Positions 5,976-8,610 of a stretch of 8,610 nucleotides of DNA are shown piece by piece. The stretch is taken from assembly GCA_047629355.1 (NCBI GenBank), contig JBLHWU010000247.1, positions 1 through 8,610 on the forward strand, in the 5' to 3' direction. The first letter of the stretch is position 1. Each line of letters opens with the position of its first letter. The position numbers were made by a program, and so were the translations under genes. The notes under the pieces are model-generated. The model saw nothing but the letters and a program-made list of their open reading frames with translations. It did no database searches and had not been told where the DNA came from. Source of the stretch: CAYUNA01 sp047629355. GTDB lineage: Bacteria; Bacteroidota; Bacteroidia; Chitinophagales; Saprospiraceae.

Positions 5976-6019
5976 GAAAGAATAGGCGTTTGGGGGATTT
6001 TGGTAGATGTTTGGGGATT
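5976..6019. repeat. Direct repeat copy 2
   Basis: The second copy of the repeat at 5774-5819. It has an internal duplication of GTTTGGGGATTT (about 5988 and 6009), giving a G-rich plus strand. The two copies bracket the orphan terminator at 5861-5902. Confidence 0.5.
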
Positions 6020-6185
6020 TAAAATAGATGAGTGAAAAAATAAGGACTAACGTATTTTTTATAAATTACTCCTAGTATGTGAAAACTCAGAAGATTTTAG
6101 AAATAGTCGATTTTCATAAGAAAGAACAAATTTAAATTAACCTGCAATAATTTTATGAAATTTAATTCTTTTAAAACTGATTATT

Positions 6186-6261
6186 GTGGAAACTTATTAA
6201 ATCATGTCAACTTTGAGACTTATTAAATCAGGTTAAGTGGACACTTAAAAAATCGTGTTAA
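6186..6261. repeat. Three tandem 25-bp imperfect repeats
   Basis: Units at 6186-6210, 6212-6236 and 6237-6261 share the pattern 'GA-ACTTATTAAATCA-GT-AA' (GTGGAAACTTATTAAATC, then GAGACTTATTAAATCAGG, then GTGGACACTTAAAAAATC). Multiple short repeats of this kind occur at the ends of some insertion sequences, for example the IS21 family, and also serve as arrays of regulator sites. No transposase is present, so this may be an orphan IS end (low confidence on origin; the repetition itself is clear). Confidence 0.6.
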
Positions 6262-6338
6262 TTTTAGCTAAAAATAGCATCAATAAAAGTATCAGTTTAG
6301 AACAAAAAACATTAATCAAAAAGTACACGAAATTAGTT

Positions 6339-6503
6339 ACGTAACGCGTAGTAATTAATCAGATAAAATTTTTAGGCAAGATTTTTTCGATAGTTTTTCT
6401 TTAAAAATTCTTGAATAGCCAGTGTTATTGAAGAAATTTTTAAGGGAAAAATAGCGGAAAAAGATGTTTATAAAATTACCTGATTAATTACTACGCGTTA
6501 CTT
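6339..6503. repeat. Fold-back (MITE-like) element C, 165 bp
   Basis: The inverted repeats 6341-6362 and 6480-6501 are identical over 22 bp and begin gtaacgcgtagtaattaatc. The inner part continues as an imperfect palindrome to an apex near 6420 (CTTTAAAAATTCTTGAATA against TTATTGAAGAAATTTTTAAG). The core 6380-6465 is closely similar to that of element A, while the outer arms are quite different. It lies about 80 bp upstream of the PIG-L promoter. Confidence 0.8.
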
Positions 6504-6583
6504 AAATATGCCATTCTCAAATAAACTTTTCTTAAAATCTATTTTTAAATCAAATTAAACTCTTATACCATTTCAGGCATTTC

Positions 6584-6591
6584 TATATTTG
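6584..6591 (+). promoter_or_regulatory. Minus-7 element of PIG-L gene promoter
   Basis: TATATTTG is an exact match to the Bacteroidota minus-7 consensus TAnnTTTG. No TTTG is found at the matching upstream spacing, so the promoter may be weak or depend on an activator. Transcription would start near 6598, right before the structured leader. Confidence 0.45.
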
Positions 6592-6600
6592 CAACTATTG

Positions 6601-6699
6601 AGAAATCAGACCATTTCATTGTCAGAAGTCAGAAAATTCAAGCAATTGAAAAACTGCACCATCTGACAGCAAAGCGGTCTGACTTCTGACTTCTTTTTT
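6601..6699 (+). promoter_or_regulatory. Attenuator-like leader of the PIG-L gene
   Basis: GTCAGAAGTCAGA (6621-6633) pairs perfectly with TCTGACTTCTGAC (6678-6690), which is followed shortly by six T (6694-6699), 19 bases before the ATG. Alternative pairings compete: AGAAATCAGACC (6601-6612) with GGTCTGACTTCT (6676-6687) at 11 of 12 positions, and TGTCAGA (6620-6626) with TCTGACA (6662-6668). Exclusive pairings ahead of a T-run are the layout of a transcription attenuator. The stem could also be a dispersed palindrome that landed here by chance. Confidence 0.4.
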
Positions 6700-6718
6700 A
6701 TAAAAAATAGAAATTCCT

Positions 6719-8610
6719 ATGCGTACCACTTTTAGACTAATGATTCTCACTTCCTGTTTTTTCCTCTTTCAAAACCTCAATGCGCAAGCTCCCGAAAAAT
6801 GGAGTGCATCCGAAGTGCACGAAAACATCAAAAAACTCAACGTCTTGGGTTCCGTGCTTTTCGTAGCGGCACACCCAGATGATGAAAATACCCGCATGAT
6901 TTCCTACCTCGCCAATGAGCGAAAAATGAACATGGCGTATCTTTCTCTCACGCGTGGTGACGGTGGACAAAACTTAATCGGAACGGAAATAAAAGAATTG
7001 CTCGGGGTTATCCGAACGCAAGAATTATTGGCAGCTCGACGCATTGACGGCGGTAATCAATTGTTCTCGCGTGCGAATGATTTTGGTTATTCTAAGCACC
7101 CTGACGAGACGTTGAAGATGTGGAATCGCGACGAAGTTTTGGCAGATGTGGTTTGGGCCATTCGTAAATGGCGACCCGATGTGATTATCAATCGTTTTGA
7201 TGTTGGACGGGCAGGACAGACGCATGGACATCATACTTCTTCGGCAGTGCTGTCGGATGCTGCATGGCCGTTGGTAGGCGATAAAAATGCTTATCCAGAA
7301 CAACTAAAATATGTAGATGCTTGGCAGCCGCAACGCCTATATTACAATACTTCTTGGTGGCGATATGGTAGCCGAGAGAAATTTGCAACGGTGGATAAAT
7401 CGAAAATGGCGACGGTTGATATTGGTGTTTATTATCCGATGAAAGGCTTGTCAAATAACGAAATTGCGGCGTATAGTCGAAGTCAACACCGTTGTCAAGG
7501 GATGGGAAATACGCCTCGCCGGGGTTCTCAAACAGAATATTTAGAAGTTATCCACGGAGATGTACCAACGAATAATGAAGACCTTTTTGATGGCATTGAT
7601 GTGACTTGGGGACGAGTAAAAGGTGGTGCGCCAATTGGTAAAGTAGTTGCTAAAATTGATGAGAATTTTAAAGCAGAAAACCCTGCGGCGAGTATTTCAG
7701 CCTTGTTGAAAGTGATGGAAATGATTCAGGCACTACCCGATGGTTATTGGAAAAATGTGAAGTTGGCAGAGGTGCAAAATATCATCTTGCATGCAGCTGG
7801 AATTTTCTTGGAAGCGACGGCAGATGACTATTCTGCAACTGCGGATCAGAACGTTGAATTGAAAATGGAGGTTATCAATCGAACGGCAACGAATGCGGTT
7901 TTAAATGCGGTAAAATATGTACCGAATGGGGTTGATTCTACGTTAAATTTAGCATTGGACAACAACCAATCTTATGAATTTTATAAGCAACTAACCATTC
8001 CTAAAAATACACCCGTAACCAATCCTTATTGGTTGAATCAAAAAGGCGAACTAGGCATGTATCGGGTTGACAACCAATCATTAAGAGGTTTGCCAGAAAC
8101 ACCGAGAGCGGTCAAAGTTGTTTTTGATTTAATGATTGACAATGTAAAGATGAGCATCGAACGAGCCGTTGTTTATAAAAATACAGACCGAGTCAATGGA
8201 GAAGTTTATCGACCATTTGAAATTACAGAACCCGTGTTTGCCAACATCGCGGAAGATGTTTTTATTTTTGAAAAAAAGGCAGCCAAGACGGTGAAAGTAA
8301 TTGTGAAAGCTGGTGCGCCGAATATTCAAGGAACCGTAACTTTAGCACATCCAAAAGGTTGGTCGATTTCGCCTGAATTTGTGGAAGTAGATATGAAATT
8401 GAAAGGGCAAGAACAAGTTGTTGAATTTGCACTGACGCCACCGGATGGACAGGCGGAAGGTTTGATTTCTCCGATTGTAAAAATTGGCAATCAATCTTAT
8501 ACTAAAAAGCTAATTTTGATTGAATACGACCACATTCCAACCCAAACTATAGCGATGCCTTCGGAGTCAAAAGTGGTGAAAATTGATTTGAAAAAAGCAG
8601 GCGAAAAAGT
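6719..8610 (+). CDS. Secreted PIG-L family deacetylase, 3' end cut off
   Basis: The frame is open from ATG 6719 to the window end (630 codons seen). A signal peptide (residues 1-22, ending NLNA-QA) sends it to the periplasm or outside. The PIG-L domain (PF02585) follows, with the zinc-binding AHPDDE (51-56), LTRGDGGQNLIGTE (77-90), IRTQELLAARR (98-108) and a second metal-site HGHH (169-172). Residues about 505-600 look like an immunoglobulin-like NEW3-type domain (GWSISPEFVEVDM). Bacteroidota proteins of this layout are usually about 800 residues or more, so roughly a quarter may be missing. PIG-L enzymes hydrolyse N-acetyl groups from GlcNAc-inositol compounds or other acetylated sugars; this one's substrate is unknown. 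It is divergent from the inositol operon, and a link through an inositol glycolipid is tempting but unproven. The ATG at 6719 is the one that gives a full signal peptide. Confidence 0.9.
   Translation, partial: MRTTFRLMILTSCFFLFQNLNAQAPEKWSASEVHENIKKLNVLGSVLFVAAHPDDENTRMISYLANERKMNMAYLSLTRGDGGQNLIGTEIKELLGVIRTQELLAARRIDGGNQLFSRANDFGYSKHPDETLKMWNRDEVLADVVWAIRKWRPDVIINRFDVGRAGQTHGHHTSSAVLSDAAWPLVGDKNAYPEQLKYVDAWQPQRLYYNTSWWRYGSREKFATVDKSKMATVDIGVYYPMKGLSNNEIAAYSRSQHRCQGMGNTPRRGSQTEYLEVIHGDVPTNNEDLFDGIDVTWGRVKGGAPIGKVVAKIDENFKAENPAASISALLKVMEMIQALPDGYWKNVKLAEVQNIILHAAGIFLEATADDYSATADQNVELKMEVINRTATNAVLNAVKYVPNGVDSTLNLALDNNQSYEFYKQLTIPKNTPVTNPYWLNQKGELGMYRVDNQSLRGLPETPRAVKVVFDLMIDNVKMSIERAVVYKNTDRVNGEVYRPFEITEPVFANIAEDVFIFEKKAAKTVKVIVKAGAPNIQGTVTLAHPKGWSISPEFVEVDMKLKGQEQVVEFALTPPDGQAEGLISPIVKIGNQSYTKKLILIEYDHIPTQTIAMPSESKVVKIDLKKAGEK

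Larger units (their letters stand above)
5583..6718. other. Divergent intergenic region, 1.1 kb, repeat-rich
   Basis: No coding frame of credible length exists here on either strand. From left to right it holds the inositol-phosphate synthase leader (with an AT-only 9-bp inverted repeat at 5646-5654 and 5676-5684), that gene's promoter, two direct repeats flanking an orphan minus-strand terminator, three tandem 25-mers, fold-back element C, and the promoter and structured leader of the PIG-L gene. Individual items are listed separately. Confidence 0.6.

Noticed and set aside
5774..6019. Direct repeats as attachment sites of an integrated element
   Set aside because: Only 156 bp lie between them, with no integrase or tRNA, and the copies are imperfect.
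6186..6261. CRISPR array
   Set aside because: The repeats are contiguous, imperfect and have no spacers; no cas gene is near.
6737..7454. Minus-strand frames under the PIG-L gene
   Set aside because: The plus strand is continuously open with clear PIG-L motifs; these are shadows.
6719..8610. PIG-L gene as part of a GPI-type or mycothiol pathway with the inositol operon
   Set aside because: It has a signal peptide and the long secreted layout, whereas the cytoplasmic inositol-linked deacetylases are short. Adjacency alone is too weak to claim the link.

Overview
The window looks like a chromosomal segment of a low-GC member of the Bacteroidota, possibly a Saprospiria/Cytophagia-type free-living lineage. 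The evidence is a remnant of a type IX secretion C-terminal sorting domain, promoters of the Bacteroidota type (TTTG then TAnnTTTG), weak or absent Shine-Dalgarno sequences at most starts, a porin-like outer-membrane beta-barrel protein, and a long Bacteroidota-style PIG-L protein. No tRNA, rRNA, CRISPR array or complete transposase is visible.

Layout. Positions 1-850 are AT-rich and almost gene-free. They hold a minus-strand terminator, the last 65 codons of a decayed T9SS cargo gene, and fold-back element A. A minus-strand gene for a secreted beta-barrel protein (850-1641) follows, with its own promoter and perhaps a 26-codon small ORF ahead of it. Fold-back element B and a loose arm of a third type lie at 1857-2035. 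Positions 2060-5740 hold a minus-strand unit. It reads, in transcription order: promoter, myo-inositol-phosphate synthase, a row of four perfect hairpins, a PgpA-family phosphatase, a palindromic repeat, a GtrA-family membrane protein, a YegS/DAG-kinase-type lipid kinase, and a terminator. Positions 5583-6718 are a 1.1-kb divergent intergenic region rich in repeats. From 6719 a secreted PIG-L family deacetylase runs rightward off the window.

How the genes may work together. Inositol-phosphate synthase makes inositol phosphate from glucose 6-phosphate. PgpA-like enzymes in Bacteroidota inositol-lipid loci remove the phosphate from phosphatidylinositol phosphate. The lipid kinase could supply phosphatidic acid for CDP-diacylglycerol. 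GtrA proteins are small membrane proteins often tied to moving lipid-linked sugars. The unit therefore reads as an inositol-phospholipid operon (inference). It lacks the CDP-alcohol phosphatidyltransferase that would join inositol phosphate to lipid, so that enzyme should be elsewhere.

The most unusual content is not protein. Three 160-bp fold-back elements (A, B, C) share a core and overall shape. Their outer arms differ strongly from element to element, yet the two arms within each element match. Separate signals are four back-to-back perfect hairpins inside the operon, a leader with mutually exclusive pairings ahead of the PIG-L gene, and an orphan terminator that could mark a small RNA.
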